DNA of 45,449 nt from Butyrivibrio sp. (GCA_024690485.1 JAILPB010000010.1:1-45449); one strand, 5' to 3'. Shown: positions 8,804 through 19,412, counted from the stretch's first letter. Notes: generated by a model from the sequence alone, not told the origin. Numbers and translations: made by a program.

Positions 8804-9547
8804 ATGGAAAAAGTATTAAGAAAAAAGAAGGCCCAAAGGTCGGCCTATGATGACGATATCATAACTCTTGATAACGTCACAAAATCTTATGCTGTAGGGA
8901 AACCGGCGCTGAATGGAGTCACCCTTCATATAAAGAAGGGTGAATTTGTTTTTATAGTAGGTGACAGCGGATCCGGTAAATCTACGCTTATTAAGCTTCT
9001 TTTGAGAGAACTAGTCCCTTCAGAGGGAACCATAACAGTAATGGGACATGATCTTGGAAGAATGCGTCATCGCAACATTCCCAAGTTTAGAAGAAACCTT
9101 GGAATAGTATTTCAGGATTTCAGACTTTTAAAGGACAGGAATGTCTATGAGAATGTGGCTTTTGCCCAGAGAATCATTCAGAAATCTTCAAGGGAAATAA
9201 GAAAAAATGTGCCCTCAATACTTGCAACAGTAGGTCTTGCGGGAAAATATAAGAGTAAAGTTACTCAGCTCTCAGGAGGTGAGCAGCAGAGAGTTGCCCT
9301 TGCAAGGGCTATGGTCAATAAGCCGACCATTCTGCTGGCAGATGAACCTACAGGTAATCTGGACCCCGGAAATTCATGGGATATCATGAAGCTTATGGAA
9401 CAGATCAATGAGAATGGTACCACTGTCATCGTTGTTACCCATAACAGAGAGATAGTCAATGCCATGCATAAGAGAGTTATTACTATGAAAAAGGGCGTCG
9501 TGATCTACGACGAAGAAGAGGGTGAGTATCACGATGAGGATGAGTAG
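8804..9547 (+). CDS. ftsE: Cell division ATP-binding protein FtsE
   Basis: An ABC ATPase of 247 residues with Walker A GDSGSGKST (53-61), the signature LSGGEQQRVALARA (from 156), and Walker B ILLADE (176-181) followed by PTGNLD. The family usually has about 220-230 residues; here an extra charged N-terminal stretch of about 17 residues precedes the first strand, and the C-terminus is acidic (EEEGEYHDEDE). FtsE pairs with FtsX at the division site and uses ATP to activate peptidoglycan hydrolases outside the cell. It overlaps ftsX, and the M23 peptidase and S41 protease follow. A GAGGAAAG site precedes the ATG. Confidence 0.95.
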   Translation: MEKVLRKKKAQRSAYDDDIITLDNVTKSYAVGKPALNGVTLHIKKGEFVFIVGDSGSGKSTLIKLLLRELVPSEGTITVMGHDLGRMRHRNIPKFRRNLGIVFQDFRLLKDRNVYENVAFAQRIIQKSSREIRKNVPSILATVGLAGKYKSKVTQLSGGEQQRVALARAMVNKPTILLADEPTGNLDPGNSWDIMKLMEQINENGTTVIVVTHNREIVNAMHKRVITMKKGVVIYDEEEGEYHDEDE

Positions 9548-10430
9548 TTTTTTCTTTACAATAGGACAGGGCTTTAAGAGCCTTAAGCGAAACAGATGGT
9601 ATACACTTGCATCTGTTGCAACAATAAGTGCCTGCCTGTTTCTGTTTGGAGTTTTTTATTCAATAGTTACGAATTTCCAGCATGTGGTTAAAACAGCTGA
9701 GGAAGGCGTTTCAGTAACAGTATTTTTTAATGAAGGCACAACCGAGGATATAATTCTGGCAACCAAGGCTCTTGTGGAAAAAAGACCTGAAGTAAGACAG
9801 GTTGTATACGTTTCCGCCCAGGAAGCCTGGGAAGGCTTTAAAGAGGATTATCTTGGTGAGTATGCAGATGGCTTTACGGAGAATCCGCTAGAGGATTCCG
9901 CAAACCTTCAGATTTACCTTAGTGACGTATCGATGCAGCCTGCACTTGTTACCTATCTTGAGTCTCTTTCGGATATCAGACTGGTCAATAAGTCAGAGGT
10001 TACTGCTTCAACGCTGGTTGGTGTAAACAGCCTGATTGCTTATATTTCACTTGGTATAATCGCAATACTTCTTCTGGTTTCAATATTCCTTATAAGTAAT
10101 ACCGTAACCATAGGAATTTCTGTGAGAAAAGAAGAGATAAATATTATGAAATATATCGGCGCTACGGACTTTTTTGTTCGTGCACCATTCGTAATAGAGG
10201 GAATAATAATCGGAATAATCGGTTCGATCATTCCGCTTTTCATAATCTACATTATCTACAACAAGACTGCAGTATATATTGCAGAGAGATTTGCGATGCT
10301 TAATTCCATTCTGGATATTTTGCCGGTTGGAACGATTTTTGAAGCGCTTGTACCTATTTCAGTGCTTATAGGTGTGGGAATTGGCTTCCTTGGAAGCGTT
10401 GCAACAGTTAGAAAACATTTACATGTATAA
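9534..10430 (+). CDS. ftsX: Cell division protein FtsX
   Basis: The product (298 residues from this ATG) has the FtsX topology. A short cytoplasmic N-terminus (GQGFKSLKRNRWYTLASVA) leads into one helix at about 20-45. An extracytoplasmic domain of about 110 residues follows, then three C-terminal helices. It transmits ATP-driven changes from FtsE to wall hydrolases or their activators. The reading frame overlaps the end of ftsE. GTG at 9522 and ATG at 9540 are possible starts; 9534 is chosen because its N-terminus (MRMSS) matches clostridial FtsX proteins as I recall them and GAGGG lies 12 bases upstream. Confidence 0.93.
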   Translation: MRMSSFFFTIGQGFKSLKRNRWYTLASVATISACLFLFGVFYSIVTNFQHVVKTAEEGVSVTVFFNEGTTEDIILATKALVEKRPEVRQVVYVSAQEAWEGFKEDYLGEYADGFTENPLEDSANLQIYLSDVSMQPALVTYLESLSDIRLVNKSEVTASTLVGVNSLIAYISLGIIAILLLVSIFLISNTVTIGISVRKEEINIMKYIGATDFFVRAPFVIEGIIIGIIGSIIPLFIIYIIYNKTAVYIAERFAMLNSILDILPVGTIFEALVPISVLIGVGIGFLGSVATVRKHLHV

Positions 10431-10474
10431 GAAACAGAGGATGTGCGTTTTTATCGCACGCAGGGAGTAGCTGG

Positions 10475-11701
10475 TTGATTTGGGGCATAAGGCAAAACAG
10501 TAAAAGAATATTGTCAGTGATCCTGCTTCTGTGCTTTGTAACAGGAGCAGTTTCTTATAGCAGAACCTATGGATATGCTGCTAGTAAGGAAAGTATCCAG
10601 CAGAAGGAAAGTCAGATTTCGGACGCTAAAAAGGAAAGAGACAGTATGAAGAGTTCGCTTACGGATCTTCAGGAAGTAAAGAAGTCCCTGGAAAGCGAGA
10701 AATCAGACTTAAATGTTTACATTACAAAGCTGGATGCAAGTCTTGATGAGATACAAAAAAAGATTGAGGAACTGAAAAATCTCATCACAGAAAAAGAAAA
10801 GAAGATAGAAGAAACCAAGGCAGAGCTTGAACAGTGCATTGAAGTTCAGAATAAGCAGTATGAGGATATGAAGAAGCGAATCCGCTTCATGTATGAAAAG
10901 GGAGATATGCTTTACTTCGACCTGCTTGCAGGAAGTGGGAATTTTGCTGAGATGTTAAATAAAGCATCTTACATTGAGGCTCTTTCCGCCTATGACAGAA
11001 AAAAGCTTGATGAGTATATCTACAATACGCAGCTTACGCAGATGACAAAGGATGCCTTGGAAGAAGAAAAGAAAACTCTTGATGAAGCAAAGATAAATGT
11101 AGAAAAGGAAGAGGGAAATCTTCAGAGCCTTATTACAGAAAAAAATGCTGAAATAAGTTCCATAAGTGCTAACATTAAGAATAAAGAGCAGGCGATCAAG
11201 GAATACGAAGAGCAGATTGCAGCTGAAAATGCTACAATTGCGGCACTGGAAAAAGCGGTAGAGGCAGAAAAAGCAGAGCTTGCGGCGCAAAATGCCAGAA
11301 AGTATGACGGCGGAATGTTCCAGTTTCCGTGTCCGTCCTACACCCGTGTTTCCGATGATTACGGCATGAGAGTGCATCCTACTCTTGGAATCGAGAAAAT
11401 GCACAACGGTATTGACCTTGCGGCATCAAGCGGTTCTGCCATACTTGCAGCCTACGACGGTAAGGTTGTGGCAGCAGCCTATAATTCCACTATGGGTAAT
11501 TACATTATGATCGATCATGGAAGTGGATTATATACTATATACATGCACGCTTCAGCCCTTAGCGTTTCTACCGGAACAGAGGTCACCAAGGGACAGAGAA
11601 TAGGATCGGTTGGATCAACAGGAAGGTCCACGGGACCCCACCTGCATTTTGGTGTGAGACTTAACGGCAGTTACGTTAGCCCGTGGAATTATCTTAAATA
11701 G
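10475..11701 (+). CDS. Secreted coiled-coil M23 (LytM) peptidase, probable FtsEX partner
   Basis: The 408-residue protein has a signal peptide in its first 35 residues and a long heptad-rich coiled coil (about 36-275). A C-terminal LytM domain carries the zinc-binding pattern HNGID (His310, Asp314) and HLH (His389, His391), so the enzyme looks catalytically complete. Such EnvC/PcsB-like proteins are recruited by FtsX through the coiled coil and cut peptide cross-links during septation. The gene starts with TTG, 7 bases after AGGGAG; no better ATG is present before the signal peptide. Position directly after ftsEX supports the partnership, which is otherwise inference. Confidence 0.88.
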   Translation: MIWGIRQNSKRILSVILLLCFVTGAVSYSRTYGYAASKESIQQKESQISDAKKERDSMKSSLTDLQEVKKSLESEKSDLNVYITKLDASLDEIQKKIEELKNLITEKEKKIEETKAELEQCIEVQNKQYEDMKKRIRFMYEKGDMLYFDLLAGSGNFAEMLNKASYIEALSAYDRKKLDEYIYNTQLTQMTKDALEEEKKTLDEAKINVEKEEGNLQSLITEKNAEISSISANIKNKEQAIKEYEEQIAAENATIAALEKAVEAEKAELAAQNARKYDGGMFQFPCPSYTRVSDDYGMRVHPTLGIEKMHNGIDLAASSGSAILAAYDGKVVAAAYNSTMGNYIMIDHGSGLYTIYMHASALSVSTGTEVTKGQRIGSVGSTGRSTGPHLHFGVRLNGSYVSPWNYLK

Positions 11702-11721
11702 ATGAAAGGAACGGATTTTTG

Positions 11722-13026
11722 ATGGATCAGAACAATACTAATCAGCAGAACTTAAATACTAATCAGTATCCTCAGTACAATGGATATCCGGAAGGGAACA
11801 GCGGCGGATCAGAAAAGTTCTTTGCTGCAGTTCTTCTTGGAATGTTCATCGCTGTGGTTCTTTTGTACGGCATAAGATTTGGAGTAAATACACTTCAAAA
11901 ATTTGGCATAATTAAGAGTCCTGCAGCGAAGATATCTTCTGCAGACACAGCTATAGATCAGGAGACACTTGATAAGATAAGAGTTCTTGAAGAGTCAATT
12001 GATGAGTACTACTACAAGACAGATATAGACAGAGAAAAAGAAAAGAATTCAATCTATAAGGGAGTTGTGGCATCCCTTGAAGATCCCTATTCTGAGTACT
12101 ATACAGAAGAGGAATACAAGGAACTTTTGGAAGATACTAAGGGGATCTACTACGGAATCGGTGCTTATGTAACAATGGATAAGCAGTTAAATCTCCCCAG
12201 GATTACAGGAACAATTGAAGGGTCCCCTGCTGAGAGCGCAGGTCTTAAAGCCGGTGACATCATCCAGAAGGTCGATGGAGAGAGCGTTCAGGGACTTACT
12301 CTTTCAGAAGTTGTAAAACTTATCCACGGAGATATGGGAACAGTGGTTAAGATAACTGTTTACAGGGAAAATGAGTCTGACGACCTGGATTTTGACGTAA
12401 CCCGCGACGAGGTTAAAGCTCAGACAGTTAACACCACAATGCTTGAGAACAACATCGGATACCTTGGAATTACAGAGTTTGATTCTGTTACTCCGGAGCA
12501 GTTCAATGATGGTATGGCGGATCTTAGAAGTCAGGATATGAAGGCTCTTATCATAGACCTTAGATCTAACCCAGGCGGAAACTTAAGTGCTGTTGTTGAG
12601 ATTGCTAATCAGCTCCTTCCTGCAGGAAACGTTGTTTATACTCTTGATAGAGATGGCAACAAAGAGGAGTACAAATCCGACGGACTTCATGAAATAGATA
12701 TTCCGCTGGTTGTACTTGTTAACGGATATTCAGCTAGTGCATCAGAGATTTTATCAGGTGCTGTAAAGGACTATGGAAAGGGAACCCTTGTAGGCGAAAC
12801 AACCTACGGTAAGGGAGTTGTTCAGAGAATTTTCTCTCTTAATGATGGAACTGCAGTAAAGCTCACAATAAGTAACTACTTCACACCTAACGGAAATAAC
12901 ATCAACGGTATAGGTATTGAACCTGATGTTGAAGTTGAACTTGATGCTGAAAAATATAACGCTGACGGCACAGATACCCAGCTAAATAAGGCAGTTGAGA
13001 TACTTAATGAAAAGCTCGGCAACTGA
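11722..13026 (+). CDS. S41 family C-terminal processing protease (CtpA/CtpB-like)
   Basis: The 434 residues comprise a 30-residue Asn/Gln-rich cytoplasmic start, one membrane anchor (about 33-55), a PDZ domain (about 140-220) and an S41 protease domain. The Ser-Lys-Gln catalytic set falls in NGYSASASE (Ser339) and TYGKGVVQ (Lys364, Gln368). These proteases act outside the membrane and trim cell-envelope or signalling proteins. The location after the M23 peptidase suggests control of hydrolase turnover; that is inference. A TTG directly before the ATG is an alternative start. AAAGGA lies about 12 bases upstream. A strong terminator closes the unit. Confidence 0.9.
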   Translation: MDQNNTNQQNLNTNQYPQYNGYPEGNSGGSEKFFAAVLLGMFIAVVLLYGIRFGVNTLQKFGIIKSPAAKISSADTAIDQETLDKIRVLEESIDEYYYKTDIDREKEKNSIYKGVVASLEDPYSEYYTEEEYKELLEDTKGIYYGIGAYVTMDKQLNLPRITGTIEGSPAESAGLKAGDIIQKVDGESVQGLTLSEVVKLIHGDMGTVVKITVYRENESDDLDFDVTRDEVKAQTVNTTMLENNIGYLGITEFDSVTPEQFNDGMADLRSQDMKALIIDLRSNPGGNLSAVVEIANQLLPAGNVVYTLDRDGNKEEYKSDGLHEIDIPLVVLVNGYSASASEILSGAVKDYGKGTLVGETTYGKGVVQRIFSLNDGTAVKLTISNYFTPNGNNINGIGIEPDVEVELDAEKYNADGTDTQLNKAVEILNEKLGN

Positions 13027-13062
13027 TTTTGTAACCAATTTATAAAAAACAAGAGATATTAA

Positions 13063-13102
13063 GCAAACGAGGACTTCATTTGAGGTTCTCGTTTGTTGTT
13101 TT
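13063..13102 (+). terminator. Intrinsic terminator after the S41 protease gene
   Basis: GCAAACGAGGAC pairs with GTTCTCGTTTGT (two wobbles) around a 10-base loop and is followed by TGTTTTT. It ends the division/wall operon before uvrB. Confidence 0.85.
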
Positions 13103-13138
13103 TGGAAAATAGTTCGGGTAGATTCCACAAAAATAATG

Positions 13139-13147
13139 TGATACAAT
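13139..13147 (+). promoter_or_regulatory. Extended -10 promoter for uvrBA
   Basis: TG-A-TACAAT forms an extended -10 element; the -35 is poor. A second candidate, TATAAT, lies at 13152-13157. Transcription would start near 13154-13164, just at the LexA-like box, and would exclude the upstream ATG at 13146. Confidence 0.5.
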
Positions 13148-13158
13148 GAGTTATAATC

Positions 13159-13172
13159 CGAAAATATGTTCG
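13159..13172. promoter_or_regulatory. LexA (SOS) box before uvrB
   Basis: CGAAAATATGTTCG differs at one position from the palindromic Gram-positive LexA/DinR operator CGAAC-N4-GTTCG. It overlaps the expected transcription start of uvrB, a classic SOS gene, so repression by LexA is likely. Confidence 0.65.
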
Positions 13173-13190
13173 AGTATGTGGAGAATACTT

Positions 13191-15185
13191 ATGGATCATT
13201 TTGAACTTAAGTCAGAATATAAACCTACAGGCGATCAGCCTCAGGCAATAAAGGAATTAGTTGATGGTTTCAAGGCCGGCAATCAGTTTGAGACTTTGCT
13301 TGGAGTTACCGGTTCCGGTAAGACCTTTACTATGGCTAATGTCATAGCTGCTCTTAATAAGCCGACACTAATTATCAGTCACAACAAAACTTTGGCAGGT
13401 CAGCTCTACGGTGAGATGAAGGAATTTTTCCCCAATAATGCGGTGGAATATTTCGTATCCTACTATGATTACTACCAGCCTGAAGCCTATGTGCCTCAGA
13501 CGGATACATATATCGCCAAGGATTCAGCTATAAACGATGAGATAGATAAACTGAGACTTTCAGCTACGGCATCACTTACAGAGAGGAAGGACGTTATCGT
13601 AGTTGCTTCTGTATCCTGTATTTATGGTCTAGGAAGCCCTGAGGAATTTAAGGGGATGTCCATGTCCCTCCGCCCGGGAATGATGAAGGACAGAGATCAG
13701 ATTTTGAAGGAGCTTGTGGCTATCCAGTACACCAGAAATGACATGGAACTTGCCAGATGTAACTTCAGAGTCCGCGGAGATACTATAGAGATTTTCCCTG
13801 CGCAGTCGGATGATCATCTTATAAGGGTTGAGCTTTTTGGAGATGAGATAGACAGAATCTGCGAGGTTGAGCCTGTGACAGGCGTTGTGAAAAATGAACT
13901 AAGCCACGTAATGATTTATCCTGCATCTCACTATGTAGTACCTCAGGAGAAAATAAATCTTGCCTGCAAGAACATTGAAGCAGAGCTTGAGGAACAGATA
14001 AGATTTTTCAAGGGCGAGGATAAACTTATCGAAGCTCAAAGGATTTCCGAGCGAACAAATTTTGATGTAGAGATGATGAGAGAGACCGGCTTTTGCTCCG
14101 GAATTGAGAATTACTCAAGGCATTTAAATTTTGCAGCTCCCGGTGAGCCGCCACTTACGCTTATGGACTTCTTTGACGGAGAGTTTCTCATAATTGTGGA
14201 TGAGTCTCATATGACGATTCCCCAGATAGGTGCCATGTACCACGGGGACAGATCAAGGAAGACAACTCTTGTGGATTACGGCTTTAGACTGCCCTCTGCC
14301 CTTGATAACAGACCTCTTAACTTTGAGGAGTTTGAGACCCATATAGATCAGATGCTGTTTTGTTCAGCAACCCCTGGACCCTACGAAGCAGATCACGAGC
14401 TTGTTAGGGCCGAGCAGGTCATAAGACCTACAGGACTTCTTGATCCTGAGATATCGGTTCGCCCTGTTGAGGGACAGATTGATGATCTCATAACTGAGAT
14501 AAATAAGGAAATCGATAAAAAGAATAAGGTTCTCGTCACAACTCTGACCAAGAAAATGGCTGAGGATCTTACTGAATATCTTGCAGAGAATGGTATTCGT
14601 GTAAAGTATCTCCACTCAGATATCGATACTCTGGAGAGATCTGAGATCATAAGGGATATGCGTCTTGATGTATTTGATGTTCTTGTTGGAATCAATCTCC
14701 TAAGGGAAGGCCTTGATATTCCTGAGATATCCCTTGTTGCTATCATCGACGCTGATAAAGAAGGCTTCCTTAGGTCAGAGACATCTCTTATTCAGACTAT
14801 CGGAAGAGCTGCCAGAAATGCTGACGGCAGAGTTATCATGTACGCCGATAACATGACTGATTCTATGAAAAAAGCCATAGAAACAACGCAGAGACGCCGC
14901 GCTATTCAGGAAAAATATAATGAAGAACATGGCATTACTCCGCAGACAATCAGGAAGGCGGTTCGTGACCTTATAAGTGTGACCAAAGCTATAGCCAAGC
15001 AGGAGGTTGCTTTCGAGAAGGATCCTGAATCTATGGATAGAGGAGAACTTGAGAAGGTAATAGGCGATGTTCAGAAGAAGATGAAGAAGGCGGCAGCAGA
15101 GCTTGATTTCGAAACGGCCGCTATGCTGAGAGACCAGATGATAGAGTTAAAGAAGCAGCTTAATGAAATTACTTCGGGGCTGTAA
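13191..15185 (+). CDS. uvrB: Excinuclease ABC subunit B (UvrB)
   Basis: UvrB is the damage-verifying helicase-like subunit of nucleotide excision repair. From this ATG it has 664 residues, the usual length, starting [19 protein letters not shown]. Walker A is GVTGSGKT (38-45), followed by the beta-hairpin region ([18 protein letters not shown]), the DESH motif, helicase motifs V/VI ([17 protein letters not shown]) and a C-terminal UVR motif for UvrC/UvrA contact. An ATG 15 codons upstream is in frame but probably lies before the transcription start; GGAGA sits about 7 bases from the chosen start. It forms an operon with uvrA, 67 bases downstream, under a probable LexA box. Confidence 0.97.
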   Translation: MDHFELKSEYKPTGDQPQAIKELVDGFKAGNQFETLLGVTGSGKTFTMANVIAALNKPTLIISHNKTLAGQLYGEMKEFFPNNAVEYFVSYYDYYQPEAYVPQTDTYIAKDSAINDEIDKLRLSATASLTERKDVIVVASVSCIYGLGSPEEFKGMSMSLRPGMMKDRDQILKELVAIQYTRNDMELARCNFRVRGDTIEIFPAQSDDHLIRVELFGDEIDRICEVEPVTGVVKNELSHVMIYPASHYVVPQEKINLACKNIEAELEEQIRFFKGEDKLIEAQRISERTNFDVEMMRETGFCSGIENYSRHLNFAAPGEPPLTLMDFFDGEFLIIVDESHMTIPQIGAMYHGDRSRKTTLVDYGFRLPSALDNRPLNFEEFETHIDQMLFCSATPGPYEADHELVRAEQVIRPTGLLDPEISVRPVEGQIDDLITEINKEIDKKNKVLVTTLTKKMAEDLTEYLAENGIRVKYLHSDIDTLERSEIIRDMRLDVFDVLVGINLLREGLDIPEISLVAIIDADKEGFLRSETSLIQTIGRAARNADGRVIMYADNMTDSMKKAIETTQRRRAIQEKYNEEHGITPQTIRKAVRDLISVTKAIAKQEVAFEKDPESMDRGELEKVIGDVQKKMKKAAAELDFETAAMLRDQMIELKKQLNEITSGL

Positions 15186-15252
15186 ACATAAGTGTTTTTT
15201 ACTATTGGTAGAAATCTGTACCAGTTGTGGATTTCTCTGAAAGGATTATTTA

Positions 15253-18153
15253 ATGGCAGATAATAATTTTTCCATGACAAAAATAAATACCACTGCAAAG
15301 AAAATTTTGCCAAGTGATATACACGATTATATAAGGGTGAGAGGAGCTAATGAGCATAACCTTAAGAATGTCTCAGTGAAGATTCCAAGAGAGACACTTA
15401 CTGTTTTTACAGGGCTCTCCGGATCCGGAAAATCCTCCCTTGCCTTCGACACTATATTTGCTGAGGGACAGAGAAGATATATGGAGTCACTGTCTTCCTA
15501 TGCCAGAATGTTTCTTGGACAGATGGATAAGCCAAATGTTGAGAAGATAGAGGGACTTTCTCCTACTATATCAATCGACCAGAAGTCTACTAACCGAAAT
15601 CCCAGATCTACTGTCGGAACGGTTACAGAAGTATATGACCACTTCAGACTTTTGTATGCAAGGATCGGTATTCCGCATTGTCCAAATTGCGGAAGAGAGA
15701 TCAGAAGGCAGACAGTGGATGAGATGGCAGATCAGATTTTAACTCTCCCTGTTGGAACGAGGTTTCAGATCCTTGCCCCTGTTGTACGAGGCAGGAAGGG
15801 TGAACACAGTAAAGTTCTGGACAGAGCAAAGAGAGCAGGCTATGTCCGCGTTCGAATTGATGATAGCCAGTATGAGCTTTCTGAGGAGATAAAACTTGAT
15901 AAGAATATTAAGCATAACATCGAGATTATCGTGGATCGTCTCGTTATAAGAGATAACATGGAGGAGACCAGAAGCAGACTTATTGATTCTGTGGAAAGTG
16001 CTCTGAACCTGGCTGAGGGACTTCTTACGGTTGATGTTATAGATGGAAAGCCCATGAACTTTAGTCAGAACTTTTCATGTCCTGATTGCGGAATAAGCAT
16101 TCCGGAGATTGAGCCAAGAAGCTTTTCCTTCAACAATCCTTTTGGTGCCTGCCCTGAGTGTACAGGTCTTGGATACAAGATGGAATTCGATGAGGAGCTG
16201 ATGATTCCGGATAAGAGCCTTTCTATAAATGAGGGCTGTTTCCAGGTTACCGGCTGGGCTTCCTGCAATAAGGAGGGAAGCTTTACTAATGCTGTCCTTA
16301 AGGCTCTTGCTAAGGAGTACAAGTTTAGCCTTGATACTCCCTTTGAAAAGCTTAGTGCCAAGGTAAGGGACATGCTTGTTCACGGCGCAGACAAGGAAGT
16401 AATAGTGGAGTATAAGGGACAGCGCGGAGAGGGCAGATACCCCATAACCTTCGATGGACTTATAAGAAACGTAGAGCAGAGATACAGAGAGACTTTTTCA
16501 GAGTCTCAAAAGGCTGAATACGAATCCTATATGAGGATAACTCCTTGCGCAGTTTGTAAGGGACAGCGATTGAAGCAGGAATCCCTTGCGGTAACGATCG
16601 ATGATAAGAATATTTTTGAGATCACAAATATGTCCATTAAGGACTTAAGCTCTTATCTTGAGAACCTGAAGCTCTCAAAGCAGCAGGAGCTTATCGGTGC
16701 TCAGGTTCTAAAGGAGATAAAGGCAAGGGTTGGATTCCTTGTGGATGTGGGACTTGATTATCTGTCACTGTCCAGAGCAACCGGCACACTTTCAGGAGGA
16801 GAGGCCCAGAGAATAAGGCTTGCAACCCAGATAGGATCGGGACTTTGCGGAGTATGCTATATCCTGGATGAGCCCAGTATCGGCCTTCATCAGAGAGATA
16901 ACGATAAACTCCTTAATACTCTGAAAAACCTAAGGGATCTTGGCAATACTCTGATTGTTGTTGAGCATGATGAGGATACCATGCGAGCTGCGGATTACAT
17001 TGTGGATGTGGGACCTGGAGCCGGATCCCATGGCGGACAGATCGTGGCTGCAGGTGATGCGGAAGAGATAATGAAGGTTCCGGAGTCCATAACAGGACAG
17101 TATCTGTCAGGAAAACTCAAGATAGAAGTTCCGGACCACAGAAGAAAGCCTACGGGATGGCTTAAGGTCAAGGGAGCCCAGGAAAACAATCTTAAAAATA
17201 TAGATGTGAAGTTCCCTCTTGGAGTGCTGACCATAGTAACCGGTGTTTCAGGTTCGGGAAAGAGCTCCCTTGTAAATGAGATTTTATATAAACATCTTGA
17301 GAGAGACTTAAACAGAGCCCGCTGCATACCCGGAAAGCATAAGGGAATTGAAGGAATAGAGCAGCTTGATAAGGTTATTGCAATTGACCAGTCCCCTATA
17401 GGAAGAACCCCAAGGTCGAACCCTGCCACATATACCGGAGTTTTCGATATGATAAGAGACTTGTTTGCAGGAACTCCTGATGCAAAGGCAAGGGGTTATA
17501 AGAAAGGAAGATTCTCCTTCAATGTTAAGGGCGGACGCTGCGAAGCCTGCGGCGGAGACGGTATCATCAAGATAGAGATGCACTTCTTACCTGATGTATA
17601 TGTTCCCTGCGAAGTATGCGGAGGAAAAAGATACAACAGAGAGACTCTGGAAGTTAAGTACAAGGGAAAAAATATATACGATGTTCTCAATATGACTGTG
17701 GAAGAAGCCCTTCCTTTCTTTGAGAATATCAAGACCATTAAGAGAAAGATAAAGACTCTTTATGATGTGGGACTTGGCTATGTAAAGCTTGGGCAGCCAT
17801 CAACAGAACTATCAGGCGGTGAGGCCCAAAGAATTAAGCTTGCCACAGAGCTTTCAAGGGCAAGCACCGGAAAAACCATATATATTCTTGATGAGCCTAC
17901 TACAGGACTTCATTTTGCAGATGTGCAAAAGCTTGTGAAGATACTTCATGAACTTGTTGAAGCAGGAAATACTGTTGTGGTCATAGAGCACAATCTGGAT
18001 GTTATTAAAACCGGTGACTATATCATAGATATGGGACCGGAAGGAGGTTCCGGAGGCGGAACCGTTGTTGCTCAGGGGACACCGGAGCAGGTAGCCAAGG
18101 CAAAAGGCTCTTATACTGGTGCTTATATAAAGAGAATGCTTGAGAAGAAATAA
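15253..18153 (+). CDS. uvrA: Excinuclease ABC subunit A (UvrA)
   Basis: UvrA is the DNA-damage sensor ATPase that loads UvrB. At 966 residues it is slightly longer than the 940-957 common in the family because of a roughly 25-residue N-terminal lead. Both ABC modules are present: Walker [10 protein letters not shown] (54-62) and GVSGSGKSS in the second half, with signatures [14 protein letters not shown] and [14 protein letters not shown]. Zinc sites are visible as CPNC (143/146), CPDC and CPEC (276/279, 300/303), and CEAC...CEVC in the second half. AAGGA lies 7 bases before the ATG. No separate terminator or promoter is evident between uvrB and uvrA. Confidence 0.97.
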   Translation: MADNNFSMTKINTTAKKILPSDIHDYIRVRGANEHNLKNVSVKIPRETLTVFTGLSGSGKSSLAFDTIFAEGQRRYMESLSSYARMFLGQMDKPNVEKIEGLSPTISIDQKSTNRNPRSTVGTVTEVYDHFRLLYARIGIPHCPNCGREIRRQTVDEMADQILTLPVGTRFQILAPVVRGRKGEHSKVLDRAKRAGYVRVRIDDSQYELSEEIKLDKNIKHNIEIIVDRLVIRDNMEETRSRLIDSVESALNLAEGLLTVDVIDGKPMNFSQNFSCPDCGISIPEIEPRSFSFNNPFGACPECTGLGYKMEFDEELMIPDKSLSINEGCFQVTGWASCNKEGSFTNAVLKALAKEYKFSLDTPFEKLSAKVRDMLVHGADKEVIVEYKGQRGEGRYPITFDGLIRNVEQRYRETFSESQKAEYESYMRITPCAVCKGQRLKQESLAVTIDDKNIFEITNMSIKDLSSYLENLKLSKQQELIGAQVLKEIKARVGFLVDVGLDYLSLSRATGTLSGGEAQRIRLATQIGSGLCGVCYILDEPSIGLHQRDNDKLLNTLKNLRDLGNTLIVVEHDEDTMRAADYIVDVGPGAGSHGGQIVAAGDAEEIMKVPESITGQYLSGKLKIEVPDHRRKPTGWLKVKGAQENNLKNIDVKFPLGVLTIVTGVSGSGKSSLVNEILYKHLERDLNRARCIPGKHKGIEGIEQLDKVIAIDQSPIGRTPRSNPATYTGVFDMIRDLFAGTPDAKARGYKKGRFSFNVKGGRCEACGGDGIIKIEMHFLPDVYVPCEVCGGKRYNRETLEVKYKGKNIYDVLNMTVEEALPFFENIKTIKRKIKTLYDVGLGYVKLGQPSTELSGGEAQRIKLATELSRASTGKTIYILDEPTTGLHFADVQKLVKILHELVEAGNTVVVIEHNLDVIKTGDYIIDMGPEGGSGGGTVVAQGTPEQVAKAKGSYTGAYIKRMLEKK

Positions 18154-18200
18154 TTTTTCGTAAAATATAAAATTTTTCGATTTTTTTCTTCAAAAGGTGT

Positions 18201-18227
18201 TAAGTTTTTCCGTCGGTCGTCCGATAT
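18201..18227 (+). promoter_or_regulatory. Sigma-28 promoter before the mreB-flg cluster
   Basis: TAAG, a 15-base spacer and TCCGATAT match the flagellar sigma-28/SigD consensus (TAAA-N15-GCCGATAT) at all but two positions, with exact spacing. It places the MreB-like gene in the motility regulon. Confidence 0.7.
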
Positions 18228-18310
18228 AAGGAAAGACGGGATTATATCCTTGTGCTTTATGAGCTGTGAAAAATTTGTGTGTTGGTATTTTAAAACTTGC
18301 CCCTATGGTT

Positions 18311-18316
18311 TATAAT
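18311..18316 (+). promoter_or_regulatory. Possible housekeeping -10 box before the mreB-like gene
   Basis: A perfect TATAAT lies about 70 bases before the ATG with a weak -35 (TTTTAA at 17 bases). Together with the sigma-28 site upstream it suggests dual control. A short GCGCA/TGCGC hairpin follows in the leader. Confidence 0.35.
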
Positions 18317-18388
18317 GGCTTTGATTATCATTGTAATTAACGTGCGCACCTATGCGCTTTGAGCCTTTAGAAAGGGGTAATAGATTTC

Positions 18389-19381
18389 ATGCAGTACACA
18401 GATATAGGTATCGATTTAGGAACAGCAAGCATCCTTGTATATATCAGAGGAAAGGGAGTTGTGCTGAAGGAGCCCTCTGTAGTTGCCTATGACAGAGATA
18501 CAGAAAAGATTAAAGCTATCGGTGAAGATGCAAGACTTATGCTTGGTCGTACACCTGGAAATATAGTTGCAGTAAGACCTTTGAGACAGGGAGTTATCTC
18601 TGATTACAAAGTAACCGAGCAGATGATGAAGTACTTTATCACAAAGGCTATCGGTCACAGAACATTCAGAAAGCCTCTTATCGCAGTTTGTGTTCCCAGT
18701 GGAGTAACAGAGGTTGAGCGTAAGGCTGTTGAAGATGCTACTCTTATGGCAGGAGCCAGAGATGTGCGTATTATTGAGGAGCCTATTGCAGCTGCTATCG
18801 GTGCAGGTATAGATATTACAAAGCCTTGCGGAAACATGATCGTTGATATAGGTGGTGGTACTTCTGATATCGCTGTTATCTCTCTTGGAGGAACAGTTGT
18901 AAGTACTTCCGTTAAGATTGCCGGAGATGACTTTGATGAGGCAATCGTTAGATATATGCGTAAGAAGCACAATCTGCTTATCGGTGAGAGAACTGCTGAG
19001 GACATCAAGATTAAGATTGGTGCAGCATATCCCAGAGCAGAAGCTGATCATATGGATGTAAGAGGTCGTAACCTTGTTACAGGTCTTCCTAAGACAGTTA
19101 AGGTATCTTCAGAGGAGACAGAGGAAGCCCTCAGAGAGACAACAGCTCAGATCGTTGAAGCAATTCACAGCGTACTTGAGAAGACTCCTCCGGAACTTGC
19201 AGCAGATATCGCTGACAGAGGAATTGTCCTTACAGGTGGCGGAAGCCTTTTACGCGGCCTTGATGATCTTATTGCATCTAAGACAGGTATCAATACTGTA
19301 ACAGCAGAGGATCCTATGACAGCAGTTGCTATTGGAACCGGAAGATATGTGGAGTTCCTTGCAGGATATAGAGAAAACTAA
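18389..19381 (+). CDS. mreB: MreB/Mbl-like actin homologue
   Basis: The 330-residue product has all MreB landmarks: phosphate-1 DIGIDLGTAS near the N-terminus, the EEPIAAAIGAG helix, phosphate-2 VDIGGGTSDIAV, IGERTAEDIKIKIG, and the adenosine motif ILTGGG-like IVLTGGGSLLRGLD. MreB-type filaments guide wall synthesis along the cylinder under the membrane. A GGGG-containing site (AAAGGGG) precedes the ATG by about 11 bases. It is followed by flgF and flgG as mbl is by flhO-flhP in Bacillus subtilis, so the orthologue is more likely Mbl than the mreBCD-operon MreB. No mreC or mreD lies next to it. Confidence 0.9.
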   Translation: MQYTDIGIDLGTASILVYIRGKGVVLKEPSVVAYDRDTEKIKAIGEDARLMLGRTPGNIVAVRPLRQGVISDYKVTEQMMKYFITKAIGHRTFRKPLIAVCVPSGVTEVERKAVEDATLMAGARDVRIIEEPIAAAIGAGIDITKPCGNMIVDIGGGTSDIAVISLGGTVVSTSVKIAGDDFDEAIVRYMRKKHNLLIGERTAEDIKIKIGAAYPRAEADHMDVRGRNLVTGLPKTVKVSSEETEEALRETTAQIVEAIHSVLEKTPPELAADIADRGIVLTGGGSLLRGLDDLIASKTGINTVTAEDPMTAVAIGTGRYVEFLAGYREN

Positions 19382-19412
19382 AGATTTAGCGAGGTTCTTT
19401 CGAGCTTAGTCT

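Noticed and set aside
16065-17583. Long open frames on the minus strand opposite uvrA
   Set aside because: They are frame shadows of a strongly conserved gene with no binding sites or recognisable motifs.
18154-18200. AT-rich stretch after uvrA as a terminator
   Set aside because: There is a T-run, but I could not find a stem of useful length before it; the TTTTTCG elements are direct, not inverted, repeats.
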